A stretch of 64,000 nucleotides of DNA. It comes from FEB-7 sp963698265 (GTDB taxonomy: Bacteria; Pseudomonadota; Gammaproteobacteria; Burkholderiales; Usitatibacteraceae). The stretch lies in contig CAVOQC010000003.1 of assembly GCA_963698265.1 (NCBI GenBank), positions 124,001-188,000 of the forward strand, written 5' to 3'. A model generated the notes under the pieces. It made no database searches and was not told the origin of the DNA. It saw only the letters and a program-made list of their open reading frames with translations. Positions 42,569-54,300 of the stretch are shown piece by piece. The position numbers were made by a program, and so were the translations under genes. Position 1 is the stretch's first letter, and every line of letters begins with the position of its first letter.

Positions 42569-42775
42569 TCAGGCCCGGGCGCGCAGGCGGCGAAGTCGCT
42601 TGCGGATCGCCTCCAGCATCGCGAGGTTGCGCTCGAACTCCTCCTCGACCGCAACGATGGACCGCTCCAGCGCCGTGCACTCCAGGCTGATCTGCCGCCT
42701 GTCGGCTGCGTCGCGAGCATCGTCCACCCGGTGCTCCAGCTCGTCCAGCCGCAGGCGAAGATGGTCGACGTTCAT
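42569..42775 (-). CDS. Small coiled-coil protein of unknown function
   Basis: A 68-residue highly charged protein, nearly all helix with heptad-like pattern (LRLRLDELEHRVDDARDAADRRQ, then LERSIVAVEEEFERNLAMLEAIRKRLRRLR). The ATG at 42775 is preceded by a very good ribosome site (GGAGGAAAG). No family is recognised. It stands between the GST and the unknown lipoprotein, on the same strand. Confidence 0.6.
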   Translation of the reverse strand: MNVDHLRLRLDELEHRVDDARDAADRRQISLECTALERSIVAVEEEFERNLAMLEAIRKRLRRLRARA

Positions 42776-42886
42776 TCCTTTCCTCCGGAAGCCATTCTGG
42801 CCCCGGGTGCGCACCGGGACTTGCGCCAGAGCAACGATCCGCCGATCGCGCCGGACGACCCTGGGCGCGGGGCCGCCGGCCGCGTC

Positions 42887-44503
42887 CTAGCAGCCGTCGC
42901 GGGGCGTGAGGACGTATTTCTCGGTGCCCGAGTTCGAAAACACCCCCACCGGGGTCTTCACCGACCCCACCCCGGTGCCCGTGATGCCCACGGGGACGTC
43001 ACCTTGGTAGGTCACGGTGTACGTGCCCTTGCCGAAGACCCCGAAGCCCTGCATCGTCCCCTTGTAGCTGTAGTTGCCGCCCTTCTCCGAGGTCGGCTCG
43101 AACGTCACCACGTTGCCGCCGCCCTTGATGGTGAAGGTCTTGGCGATGTCGCAGATGACGCCCGTGCCGTGGAAGTCGTCGAGGCCACCCTCCGCCGCGA
43201 ACGCGCCCCCCACGGTGTCGAGCGTGAGCTCGAGCTTGGCCCTCCCGCGACGCGACGAGGCGTCGAGGGTGATCTTCATCGCCGCCTTCTTCTTGGCCGG
43301 GGCCACGTGGGTCAGCTCGCCGGGGGCCTTCGGGATCACCGCGGGATCGACGGACTTGCCGCCGGAGAGCTCGACCTTCACCTTGGCCGGCACGCTGGAG
43401 CCGTCCTTGCGGTGTTTCACCGCCACGGGAATCCGCGATGTCGCTCCCGGCCGCACCGTTCCCGGCGAAGCGGCGACGACCTGGATGCAACCGCCCTTCT
43501 GCCAGAACTCCTTCGCGCCCGTGGCGGCGCCTTCCGCGGCGTAGGCTGCGCGTCGAATGGCGTTGTTCGCGTTTTGCAGCTCGACATTCGTCACCTGGGA
43601 TGACGAGCGAGTGACAGTGGGATTTCCGCCGGAGCCCCCCAGCCCTCCGGGCATCGACAGGTTGCTTTCCACCCAGGCCTGCCGGCCCCCGATGTTCGAG
43701 CGGGTGTCCTGTTTCACGTCGAAGCGCATGTCGGCGATCTCCGCCTCGTCGTTCACCTGCAGCGCGACCTTGACTTCCACGTTCTGGTCGTAGGTGGCCG
43801 CGCCTCCTCGTCCCGCGTGCCCGTTGGCGCCCAGCTTCAGGGTGAAATCGACCTTGCCGTCGGGCGAGGGGCACACGCTGCCCACCAGCGAGACCTTCGA
43901 GTTGGCGTCGACGAAGAAGAGCGGCAGGTCGACGGAGGTTTCCAGCGTGGCGACTGACTGGCCATTCTCGATCGCGACGGACGCGGTGGCCACGACATGG
44001 CCGCCCTCGACGGATTCCGTGCGCCTTCCGGTGCGATCCCGCGACGTGTCCTCGTTCGCGCCGGACGTGCCGAGCAGCAGCACGAAGTTGTGGCCCACCA
44101 CGTAGCTCATCAAGTTGTCCGTGGCGAGGTCTCCCGCCATGGCCGCGGGAACCAGGTCGTCCAGGACCCGGCCGATGAAGGCGAGGGGACGGCGGGGTGC
44201 GGCCTTGCCACGCCCGGCATCGAGGAGGCGCTGGATGGCCGCGGACTCGGCGGCGAGGATGGCCTCACGCTGCTTCGCCAGTTCGGGCACCTGCGCGGTC
44301 AATGCGTCGAGGACCCCACCGCTCAAGGGCGGGAAAGGCGCGTTCCTGTCGACGACCGGATGCGTGAAAGCGTTCGGCGTCGTGGCGGGCTTTGCGCCCG
44401 GAGCGACCGTCGACAAGGGGACGTTCGGGATCGAGGCCGCTGGCCGGTCGTTGCCGCACGCGGCGCACAACAATGCCATCGATAGCCCGAGGATGAACTT
44501 CAT
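42887..44503 (-). CDS. Lipoprotein of unknown function
   Basis: A 538-residue lipoprotein candidate: MKFILGLSMALLCAAC gives a lipobox with Cys at about residue 16. The N-terminal 180 residues are mixed helical (VPELAKQREAILAAESAAIQRLLDAG). The rest is beta-rich and Gly/Thr/Asn-rich (VEVKVALQVNDEAEIADMRFDVKQD, KTFTIKGGGNVVTFEPTSEKGGNYSYKGTMQGFGVFGKGTYTV). A Cys lies in GGCIQVVA and another at the C-terminus (TPRDGC). I do not recognise the family. It is longer than most lipoproteins here. The neighbouring plus-strand DNA holds gene remnants. Confidence 0.7.
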   Translation of the reverse strand: MKFILGLSMALLCAACGNDRPAASIPNVPLSTVAPGAKPATTPNAFTHPVVDRNAPFPPLSGGVLDALTAQVPELAKQREAILAAESAAIQRLLDAGRGKAAPRRPLAFIGRVLDDLVPAAMAGDLATDNLMSYVVGHNFVLLLGTSGANEDTSRDRTGRRTESVEGGHVVATASVAIENGQSVATLETSVDLPLFFVDANSKVSLVGSVCPSPDGKVDFTLKLGANGHAGRGGAATYDQNVEVKVALQVNDEAEIADMRFDVKQDTRSNIGGRQAWVESNLSMPGGLGGSGGNPTVTRSSSQVTNVELQNANNAIRRAAYAAEGAATGAKEFWQKGGCIQVVAASPGTVRPGATSRIPVAVKHRKDGSSVPAKVKVELSGGKSVDPAVIPKAPGELTHVAPAKKKAAMKITLDASSRRGRAKLELTLDTVGGAFAAEGGLDDFHGTGVICDIAKTFTIKGGGNVVTFEPTSEKGGNYSYKGTMQGFGVFGKGTYTVTYQGDVPVGITGTGVGSVKTPVGVFSNSGTEKYVLTPRDGC

Positions 44504-44526
44504 AGCACCTTGAACCGCCACCGATC

Positions 44527-44610
44527 GTGCGTCGCGTGAAAAAACTCCTCATCGTGTGGTGCTCCACCACCGGCGGCACGCGGCAGATGGCCGAGGCGGC
44601 GGAACGGCGG
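44527..44610 (+). pseudogene. Truncated 5' end of a flavodoxin/FMN-reductase-like gene
   Basis: The sequence from the GTG at 44527 (or 44536) codes for VKKLLIVWCSTTGGTRQMAEAAE, which matches the phosphate-binding loop (S-T-T-G-G-T) and first strand of flavodoxin or NAD(P)H-dependent FMN-reductase-like proteins. The similarity then stops abruptly at about 44600 and runs into Arg-rich sequence. Only about 25 codons of what should be a 150-200 residue protein remain, so this is a remnant. Confidence 0.6.
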
Positions 44611-44710
44611 CGTCGCGCGGCGCCGTGGAGGGTGCGGGTCATGGCGGGTTCCTGTGGGGTTCGTACCTGCCAAACGAAATCCCGCGGGAAATCACGCCAA
44701 CCGGGTGCGC
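44600..44710 (-). other. Upstream region and first codons of another lost minus-strand gene
   Basis: Read on the minus strand there is a TTTCCCGCGGGATTTCG palindromic segment (near 44680-44695), then a leader, then an ATG at 44642 opening MTRTLHGAARRRRSAA, which runs into the flavodoxin remnant after about a dozen codons. This looks like the promoter and start of a gene whose body has been deleted. It is immediately downstream of the broken kinase gene. Confidence 0.35.
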
Positions 44711-47228
44711 CTACGCGGCTGCCAGCCTCCGAAGCGCCTTCTCGCAGCGCTCCCGGGCGGCCTCGAAGTCGCGCACGTACTCGGGCACGGCGCCCAGGCT
44801 CGGCTGCGGGTGACGGCGTCCAGGATGCGCGACGCCGAACCTCGACCGGCCTCGAGGAGGAGCGCGATCCGCGTCTCCTGACCGCGGCGCCCGACCAGCG
44901 GTCGCGTCCAGGGCCGAGCCCAGGATCACCTTGGCTTCGACCGGATCGACGACCCGAGACGGAAGGCTCGGCCGGAACCGGGTGGCGCTCGAAAGGACCT
45001 CCCGGGCAGCCGAATGGCCCGCGCGTGGGCGGAGCTCGTTCGCGACGTCGGCGGCGCCGACGAGGATCTCGAGGCGGCTCACTGCCATGGTGACGTCGTC
45101 GGGGTCCCGCTCGACCCGCTTTTCGACGAGCGCCACCGCCTCGCCCATCAACTCGTTGGCCCTGGGCAACTCGCCCTTCGCGGCGAGGTGGCGCGCGAGG
45201 ACCATCGTGCTGATCCGCGCAAGCCCTCGCGCTGCGAATCGCCGGGCGCCTGCGCGTGCAGCTCCCGGGAAAGCGCCAGCGATCGCTCGAAATACGGAAT
45301 GGACTCCGCCAGCCGGGGCTCGCCCTGCCCCGGCCCGGCGAGCATGACGCCGGCGTTCCTGTACAGGACCACCAGCCTGTCGCGCAGGGCCGCCTCGGGT
45401 GGCGCCTGGCTCGCCAACGCCTCGAACCGCGCGATTGCCTCCAGGATCGTCGCCACCAGCGCCGGCGTCCTTCCGGTCGACAGGGCGACGATGTGCGCCT
45501 CCCGGCCGCGGGTGAAGGCCCCGAGCAACTGGTCGTCGATGCTCGCGCCCGGCGTGGCCGAGATCCGCTCCGCGAGCCCGGCCGCCCGCCGGAATTCGCT
45601 CCGCCACCGCGGGTCGGTCACCTGGTAATAGGCGGTCGCGAGCGCGAAACTCGTTCGCCATTGCTCGCGCTGGGTGGCGATCTCGCCGGGCTTGAGCCGC
45701 TCCAGCTCCTGCAGCAGCGCCGCCGATTTCTCGAAGTTTCCGATCGAGGCGGCAAGGTTGCCGCGATTGGCTTCCCGCGGCTCGCCCTGGATGTTGGCGA
45801 TGCTCCGGTAGGCGGACGCGAGTTCCAGCATCAGCGCGGGGTCGCGTCCGGGCTCGCCGGCCAGCGCGTCGAGGTACTCGAGCGAGGTCGCGATCACCAT
45901 TTCGCGCGCGGCCAGCGAGCCCGGCAGGTTCCGATCTTCCCGTGGACCTCGAAGATGAAGGTGTTGGCGAGCTTGCGCACGCTGGCGAAGTGGCGCTCGG
46001 CGCGCGCCTTTTCCGCCACCGCCTTGCGTCGCTCCCCCTCGGCCACGACGAGCCCGGCCACGAGCGCCACGACCACGGCCGAGGCCATCGCGAGGGGAAG
46101 CTTGTGCCGGACCGCGAACCGCCCGGCGAGATATCTCCAGGTGCCGGCGCGGGCCTTCACCGGCCTGCGTTGCAGGTAGGCGGTGATGTCCGCATCGAGC
46201 AACTCCACCGAGGCATAGCGCTGCCCCGGGTCGCGGCGCATCGCCTTCAGCACGATGGCGTGCAAGTCCGCGGTCAGCGTGAGGCGCGGCGGGATCGCCG
46301 GCTGCCCCTCGAGCAGCATCGCCTCGGTGAGCGTCCCGCCCTCGCGCACGGCGCGGTAGGGCGACAGGCCGGTGACGAGCTCGTGCAGCATAACGCCGAG
46401 GGCGTAGATGTCGGTTGCCGTCGTGATCGGTTCGGCCGCCACCTGCTCGGGCGCCGCGTAGCGCATCGTCATCATGCGCCCGCCCAGGCGCGTGAGCTCT
46501 CCCGAGGCGTCCGCGTCCGCGCCCTTCTCCACGAGCTTGGCGATGCCGAAGTCGAGCAGCTTCACCACGCCCGCCCCGTCGACGAGGACGTTGCCGGGCT
46601 TCAGGTCGCGGTGCACCACGAGGTGGCGGTGGGCGTGCGCGACCGCCGCGAGCACCTGCGGAAGAGCGCCAGCGCTGCGCGACGGGGAGCGCCCGGGCGG
46701 CCGCGTCCTCGAGGAGCGTGCGGCCGATGACGCACTCCATCGCGAGCCAGGGCTGCCCGGAGTCGGCGACTCCCGCGTCGTGGAAGCGCGCGATGTGCGG
46801 ATGCTCGAGCCGGGCGAGGATGTCGCGCTCGCGCCGGAAACGCTCACGCCACACCTCGCCGCGCTGCGGCAGCGCGGGCAGCTTGAGGGCCACCTCGCGT
46901 TGCACCCGGCCGTCCACCTGCCGCGCGAGCCAGACCTCTCCCATGCCGCCGCGGCCGAGCGGATGCACGAGTTCGAAGGGCCCGACCCGCTCTCCGGCGG
47001 CATGCAGGGTCGCCGCGCCCGCGAGGGGCGCGAGCCGCGGCATCGATTCGAGCTCCTGCAAGCGCTCCCCGCGCTCGTGCGCGTCGAGGAGCCGGCGCAG
47101 CACCGGCGCAAGCTCCGGTGCGCCTCGTCGATGCCCGCCAGCCACGCGGCGCGCAGGCTCGCCTCCATGTCGAGCGCCGCCGACAGCAGCGGCTCGACTT
47201 CCCGCCAGCGCTCGGGGGTGAGATTCAG
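44711..47228 (-). pseudogene. Serine/threonine protein kinase with TPR-like domain, broken by frameshifts
   Basis: Joined across frames this is one kinase of about 830 residues. The N-terminus is NLTPERWREVEPLLSAALDME; the kinase domain has GRGGMGEVWLARQ, VALKLP, VVHRDLKPGNVLVDGAG and KLLDFGIAKL, then a transmembrane helix (MASAVVVALVAGLVVAEGE) and a tetratricopeptide-rich C-terminal half. The reading frame changes near 47120, 46670, 45935 and 45225, so no intact protein can be made. Catalytic motifs survive in different frames. The gene starts at CTG (47228) where an ATG would be expected, overlapping the sigma-factor stop as CTGA. It is paired with the ECF sigma gene upstream. Confidence 0.85.
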
Positions 47229-47749
47229 GAAGGCCCGTCCGCGAGGAGCGTGAGGAGCAGCGCGCGCGCCTTTTGCCATTCGCGCGAGACCGTGCGCTTC
47301 GACACCGCGAGCGCCTCCGCGATCTCGTCCTGCGACATCCCGCCGAAGAAGCGCATTTCCACCAGCCGCGCCAGGGCCTGATCGAGTCGGGCGAGGCCGT
47401 CGAGCGCATCGCTCACCGCCTCGACGTCCGCCGAGCCGCCGATCCCCTCGCCGGCCGCCGTGTCGAGCGTCACGATGTCCCGGTCGCCACCGCGGCGCAG
47501 CGCGCGCTGCTCGCGCACGAGGTCAACGACGATGCTGCGCAGGACCCGGGAGGAGTAGGCGAAGAACTGGAGCCGGTCGCCGACGGCGACACCCCCGCCG
47601 CCGGCCAGCTTGAGGTAGCTGTCGTGGACGAGGGCGGTGGTCTCGATCGCGCCCTGAAGGCCGCTTCCGCGAAGCCGTGCGTGGGCGATCTTCTTCAGTT
47701 CCGGATACCAGTCCGCATAGGCCCGGTCGAGGGCGGAATGGTCGCGCAT
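47225..47749 (-). CDS. ECF-type RNA polymerase sigma factor
   Basis: A 174-residue sigma-70 family factor of the extracytoplasmic type, of the subgroup encoded next to serine/threonine kinases (often called ECF43-like). Region 2 is seen in ELKKIAHARLRG, TTALVHDSYLKLA, LQFFAYSSRVLRSIVVDLVREQRA and region 4 in LDQALARLVEMRFFGGMSQDEIAEALAVSKRTVSREWQKARALL. Its frame is intact. The partner kinase downstream, with the overlapping start, is broken, so this factor may be unregulated or unused. Confidence 0.92.
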   Translation of the reverse strand: MRDHSALDRAYADWYPELKKIAHARLRGSGLQGAIETTALVHDSYLKLAGGGGVAVGDRLQFFAYSSRVLRSIVVDLVREQRALRRGGDRDIVTLDTAAGEGIGGSADVEAVSDALDGLARLDQALARLVEMRFFGGMSQDEIAEALAVSKRTVSREWQKARALLLTLLADGPS

Positions 47750-47821
47750 GTCGAGGGCCCGAAAGGCCTCCGCGATTTCCGTCCTTCCGGCGTCCGGGGC
47801 ATCGTCGCTTCCGGTGCGGAC

Positions 47822-49222
<1,401 letters not shown>

Positions 49223-49276
49223 GGGGTCTGGGAATCCGGGGCTTTCGAAGCCCGGATTATAAGGGGAGCGTGCCCC
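49223..49276 (-). promoter_or_regulatory. asnS upstream region: -10 box and inverted repeat
   Basis: On the minus strand a perfect TATAAT (49261-49256) lies about 33 bases before the asnS start. A near-perfect inverted repeat (AATCCGG and CCGGATT arms around GGCTTTCGAAGC, one bulged base) lies between them. The hairpin could be a terminator of the ppk2 transcript without T-run or a leader structure. A -35 box is not clear. Confidence 0.4.
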
Positions 49277-50419
49277 TCACCCCGAAGGAGCGGTGATGAC
49301 GTTCTCGCCGCGCTCGAAGACGACCTGGGCCCTTCCCACGAGGAGCGGGTCGAGCGAGCCGATGAGATCGGCGTTCTTGTTGGCGTACGGGAGCTTGTGC
49401 AGGAGGCAGCGCATCGCGTTCAGCCGCGCGCGCTTCTTGCAGTCGCTCTTGATCACGATCCACGGCGCGTCCGTGGTGTCGGTGTGGAAGAACATCGCTT
49501 CCTTCGCGCGCGTGTAGTCCTCCCACTTGTCGAGCGAGGCCAAGTCGACCGGGGAGAGCTTCCACTGCTTGAGGGGGTGCACCTCGCGCTCCTTGAAGCG
49601 GCGGCGTTGCTCGCGGCGACTCACGGAAAACCAGAACTTGAAGAGGTGGATGCCCTGGCGCACGAGCATGCGCTCGAACTCCGGTGCCTGGCGCATGAAC
49701 TCCTGGTACTCGGCGTCGGTGCAGAAGCCCATCACGCGCTCGACTCCCGCACGGTTGTACCAGCTCCGGTCGAAGAGCACGATCTCCCCCGCCGTGGGCA
49801 GGTGCTCGACGTAGCGCTGGAAGTACCACTGGCCGCGCTCCTCCACGGTGGGCTTCTCCAGCGCCACCACGCGCGCACCGCGCGGATTCAGGTGCTCCAT
49901 GAAGCGCTTGATCGTGCCGCCCTTGCCCGCCGCGTCGCGGCCCTCGAAGATCACGATGACGCGCTGGCCCGTTTCCTTCACCCACGCCTGCAGCTTGAGC
50001 AGTTCCACCTGCTGGCGGTATTTCTGCCGTTCGTAGGCCTTGCGGGACAGGAGGTTCTTGTAGGGATAGCCGCCCTCCTGCCACTTGTCCGCCAGCTCGC
50101 GGTCGGCCTTGGTGCGCGCGAGCTTGTCGAGTCCGCGCTGCTGGTCGAGCACCGCGCGCAGGATTCGGGAAGCATCCCCGGGATTCACGCCTTCCAGCAG
50201 GTCGCGGATGGCGCCTGCCGTCACCTCGTCGGCCGCGGCGCCGGCCTGTTCGGTGGCGTAATCCTCGATGGCCTGCGGCTCCAGGATCGGCGCGGTGTCG
50301 CCGACATTGGCCGGCCGCGCGCCGACACGGGTGGCGCCGCGACTGCGCCTCGTCGCAATGCTCTTGTCGGGCTTGGCCAGGCGGGGATTCCGGCGCACGG
50401 ACTTGCGGGTCGTGTTCAT
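49277..50419 (-). CDS. ppk2: Polyphosphate kinase 2 (class I, PPK2)
   Basis: A 380-residue PPK2 of class I, which makes NTP from NDP (mainly GTP/ATP) using polyphosphate. The core is standard: Walker A in EGRDAAGKGGTIKRF, lid ERGQWYFQRYVEHLPTAGE, Walker B FDRSWYNRAGVERVMGFC, and QWKLSPVDLASLDKWEDYTRAK. An N-terminal extension of about 120 residues is basic at first (MNTTRKSVRRNPRLAKPDKS) and probably helical later. I chose the ATG at 50419 over the upstream in-frame one. The second PPK2 in the window (35238-36092) is of a different class, so the two probably have different nucleotide preferences. Confidence 0.95.
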   Translation of the reverse strand: MNTTRKSVRRNPRLAKPDKSIATRRSRGATRVGARPANVGDTAPILEPQAIEDYATEQAGAAADEVTAGAIRDLLEGVNPGDASRILRAVLDQQRGLDKLARTKADRELADKWQEGGYPYKNLLSRKAYERQKYRQQVELLKLQAWVKETGQRVIVIFEGRDAAGKGGTIKRFMEHLNPRGARVVALEKPTVEERGQWYFQRYVEHLPTAGEIVLFDRSWYNRAGVERVMGFCTDAEYQEFMRQAPEFERMLVRQGIHLFKFWFSVSRREQRRRFKEREVHPLKQWKLSPVDLASLDKWEDYTRAKEAMFFHTDTTDAPWIVIKSDCKKRARLNAMRCLLHKLPYANKNADLIGSLDPLLVGRAQVVFERGENVITAPSG

Positions 50420-50807
50420 GGCATACCCTTCACGATGAGACTTCCCGATCGGTCCTGTATAGCACCGGCGGGACCGCAATCCCTGATACGCATCAACGCC
50501 GCGACATCGATTGCGCCTCGAACGGCAGCGTCAAGCGCGTGGGGCAAGTGCGCGTCGTCTGGCGGGGATGTCCAGCACCCGGCCGGGCACCCTCTTTTCC
50601 CCCACTGGTTGTAAGGGTATGCTACGCGGCACCCGCTAGCCCCCCGCCCAACGGGGATCGCAGGCGAGGATTTCGAGAGCCGGCCACCCGGCCACAGAGC
50701 GCAGTTTCCTTTTGGGGCGCGGGCCCCTCATTTCTACGACACCTTCGTGCCGCCCGAGGTTACGCGCGCGCCGTAGCCGCGCCCATTTCACTCATCGGGA
50801 GAGAAAC
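50420..50807. other. 388-base intergenic region without a convincing gene
   Basis: Between ppk2 (minus) and the lipocalin-like gene (plus), so it should hold divergent promoters. A TATGCT box around 50616 follows GGTTGTAAGG and is a possible -10. A plus-strand open frame from 50539 has no ribosome site and a composition typical of GC-rich noise, so I do not call it. Nothing else is seen. Confidence 0.4.
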
Positions 50808-51338
50808 ATGAGCACAAGAACACGCCGCAGCGTAGGTCCCTGGTCGCGCCTGCTATTCGCCATTGCCCTCCTTTCAGCCGCGACCCTGGCCGGAACGCGA
50901 CACGCCCAGGCCGACGCTTCCAGCCTCGTGGGCCACTGGTCGCTGGCTTCGGTCATCACCGAGAAGGACGGCCAGAAGTCCGAGCCCATGGGATCCAACC
51001 CCCTGGGCCTTTTCATATTCGACGCCAGTGGCCGATACGCGTTTCAGCTTTACAGAAACAACCTGCCCAAGGTCGCCTCGAACGCACGGGATACCGCCAC
51101 GGCGGACGAGAAGGAGAAGATCTTCCTTGGAAGCCTTTCGCACTACGGCACCTACACGGCCAACGAGAAGGAAGGCTACTTCACGATCCATCCGGCAGCC
51201 AGCACGTTTCCGAACTGGGTCGGCCAGTATCTGAAGCGGACATTCACCGTTGCCGGCGACGAGCTGAAGATATTCAATCCGGCATCGTCCCGGGATCCGT
51301 CCGCCAAGGCCTATCTCGTGTTCACGCGCGCGAAGTAG
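50808..51338 (+). CDS. Exported lipocalin-like protein
   Basis: A 176-residue protein with a signal peptide (basic start, LLFAIALLSAATLAG, cleavage near AQA). The mature part resembles the lipocalin-like (Lipocalin_5) domain: LVGHWSLASVITEKDGQK, GLFIFDASGRYAFQLYRNNLPK, and a C-terminal strand AKAYLVFTRAK. This family's members are exported beta-barrels of unknown ligand. The ATG at 50808 follows a GGGAGAG ribosome site. It converges on the RND permease gene. Confidence 0.82.
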   Translation: MSTRTRRSVGPWSRLLFAIALLSAATLAGTRHAQADASSLVGHWSLASVITEKDGQKSEPMGSNPLGLFIFDASGRYAFQLYRNNLPKVASNARDTATADEKEKIFLGSLSHYGTYTANEKEGYFTIHPAASTFPNWVGQYLKRTFTVAGDELKIFNPASSRDPSAKAYLVFTRAK

Positions 51339-51368
51339 GCGCAGCCGGCCAGCAGGGCTGCAACACCC

Positions 51369-54300
51369 CTAGTCGGCCTGCGCGCCCGCGCGCTTGTCGA
51401 AGGACTCGGTCACCGGCCCGCGGCCCGAGTATCGGTCGAGCGCGAGGTAGATGACGGGCGTGATGAAGAGCGTCACGGCCTGGGAGAGCAGCAGCCCGCC
51501 CACGACCGCGAGGCCGAGCGGCTGGCGCAGCTCCGCGCCCGCGCCGAGCCCGAGCGCGATCGGCACCGCGCCCATGAGCGCGGCCGAGGTGGTCATCATG
51601 ATCGGCCGGAAGCGCAGCAGGCAGGCTTCGCGAATCGCCTGCGCGGGCGCCATGCCGCGCTCGCGCTGCGCGTCGAGCGCGAAGTCGATCATCATGATGG
51701 CGTTCTTCTTCACGATCCCGATCAGCATCAGCACGCCGATCACGGCGATGATCGACAGGTCGAAGCGGAAGAGCCACAGCGTCACCAGCGCCCCCACGGC
51801 CGCCGAGGGCAGCCCCGCGAGGATGGTGATCGGGTGGATGTAGCTCTCGTAGAGCACGCCCAGCAGCACGTAGATCACGACGATGGCGCCCAGGATCAGC
51901 CACACCTGGCTCGCCTGCGAGGCCTGGAAGGCCGCCGCGTCCCCGCCCCAGCCGGTGAGCACCGAGGCCGGCAGGTTCGCCTCCGCCTTGAAGCGCTCGA
52001 TGCGGCCCGAAGCCTCGCCGAGGGAGGCGCCGGGAGCCAGGTTGAACGCGATGGTGATGGCCTGGAGCTGGCCCTGGTGATTGATCGAGACGGGCCCCAC
52101 GCGCCGAGTGACCTTCGCGATCGAGGCGAGCGGGACCATGGCGCCGCTCTTGCTCCGGAGGTAGATCTTCTCGAACGCGCTCTCGTCCACGCGGTCCGCG
52201 TCGGCCGCCTGCATGATCACCTTGAAGGCGTCGGTCGCCGTGAAGATCGTCGAGACCTGGCGCTCGCCGAAGGCGCTGTAGAGCGCGGTGCGGATGTCCT
52301 GGATCTGCACGCCCAGGGCGTTGGCCTTGTCGCGGTCGATGTCCAGCTGCGCCTGCAGGCCGCGCAGCTGCGCGTCGCTCGTCACGTCCCGGAAGAGCGG
52401 GTCGGCGCGCATGCGCGCCATCACGGCCTCCGATCCCTCCAGCAGCCCGCGGTCGCTGACACTGCGCAGCACGTACTGGTAGCGCGACTTGCTGATGCGC
52501 CCGCCCAGGCGCAGGTTCTGGATGGGATTGAAGTACACGGTCACGCCGGGCAGGCGCCGCGTGGAGGCGCGCATTTCTTCGATCACGCGCTCCATGGGCG
52601 CGCGCTCGCCGCGCGGCTTCATGCTGATGAAGATGCGCCCGCTGTTGGAATCGCTCGCGTTAACGATCACCGTCTCGATCGCCGGGTTCTCGCCGATCGT
52701 CCTGCCCACCTTCTGCAGCAGCTCGCTCATCGCGGGAAACGAGATGTCCTCGACCGCCTCCGCCGTGACCAGCACCTGCCCGAGGTCCTCCGTGGGGAAG
52801 AACCCCTTCGGGATCGCCACGAAGAGCGCGACACTCGCCACGAGCGAACCCAGCGCGACTCCCAGGACCGTTCCGCGGCGGTGGAGGCACCAGTCGAGGC
52901 CCGCGGCGTAGCGAGCGAGCGTCCAGCGGAAGAGCCGGTCGAACCAGGCCGTCCACGCGAGCGAGGGATCGTCGTGGCGCTCCCGCCCGAGGAAGCGCGA
53001 GGCGAGGAGCGGGATCAGCGTGAGGGAAACTCCCGCGGAGACCAGGATCGCGATGGAGACCACCACGGCGAACTCGTGGAAGATGCCGCCGATCACGCCG
53101 GGCATGAAGAAGATCGGGATGAAGACCGCCACCAGCGAGAGCGAAATCGACACGATCGTGAAGCCCATCTCCCGCGAGCCCTTGAGCGCGGCCCACATCG
53201 GCGCATCTCCCGCCTCCAGGTGGCGCACGATGTTCTCCAGCATCACGATCGCGTCGTCCACCACGAGGCCCACGGCGAGCGTGATCCCCAGGAGCGAGAC
53301 GTTGTCCAGGCTGTAGCCCAGCCAGTTCATGAACGCGAAGGTGCCGATGAGCGATATCGGCAGCGACAGCGCCGGGATGATCGTCGCCACCGGTCGGCGC
53401 AGGAAAAGGAAAATCACCGCGATCACCAGCACCACGGTGATCCCGAGCGTGACCTTCACGTCGTGGATCGCCGCGCGGATGGGCTCGGAGCGGTCGATGC
53501 GCACCCACAGGTTCACCGAAGCGGGCATCTGCGCCACGAGCGCGGGGACCGCGGCCCGGATCGCGTCCACGGTCGCAACAGTGTTCGCGTCGGGCTGGCG
53601 GCGCACGGAAAGCGTGATCGCGCGCTCGCCGTTGGCCCAGCTCGCGGTCTTGAGCGACTCCACGCTGTCCTCGACATCGGCCACGTCCTGCAGGCGAACC
53701 GTCTTCCCGCCCGGAAGGGTCGCAACGATGAGGGGCCGGAACTCGGCCGCGCGCCGCATCTGGCGGTTGGCCTCGATGGTGAGCGTCTGGCGGGGGCCGT
53801 CGAGCGTGCCCACGGGGGAATTGGCGTTCGCCTGGCGCAGCGCCAGCGCGATGTCGTCCATGGTCAGGCCGCGCGCCGCGAGCGCGTCGGGCCGCACGTT
53901 CACGCGCACCGCGAAGCGCTTCTGCCCGTTGATGCGCACTTCCGCCACGCCCGGCAGCGTCGAGAGCGTGGGCGAGATGAGGTTCTCGGCGAAGCTGTCG
54001 AGATCCGAGAGCGGCATCGCGGGCGAGGTGAGCGAGACGAAGATGATCGGGGAATCCGCCGGGTTCACCTTGCGGTAGGAGGGCGGCGAGGTCATCTCCA
54101 CGGGCAGCTCGCGCTGCGCGCGCAGGAGCGCGGCCTGGACATCCACGGCCGCCTTGTCGATGTCGCGGTTCTGGTCGAACTCGATCGTGATGGAGGTGTT
54201 GCCGAGCGTCGACGACGAGGTGATCACGCTCACGCTCGCGATGGTCGCGAACTGCTTCTCCAGCGGTGCCGCCACCGAGGAGGCCATGTTCTCCGGGCTC

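Noticed and set aside
50539..50811. 90-codon plus-strand frame between ppk2 and the lipocalin-like gene
   Set aside because: No ribosome site, no recognisable fold, and its end overlaps the start of the lipocalin-like gene; treated as intergenic.
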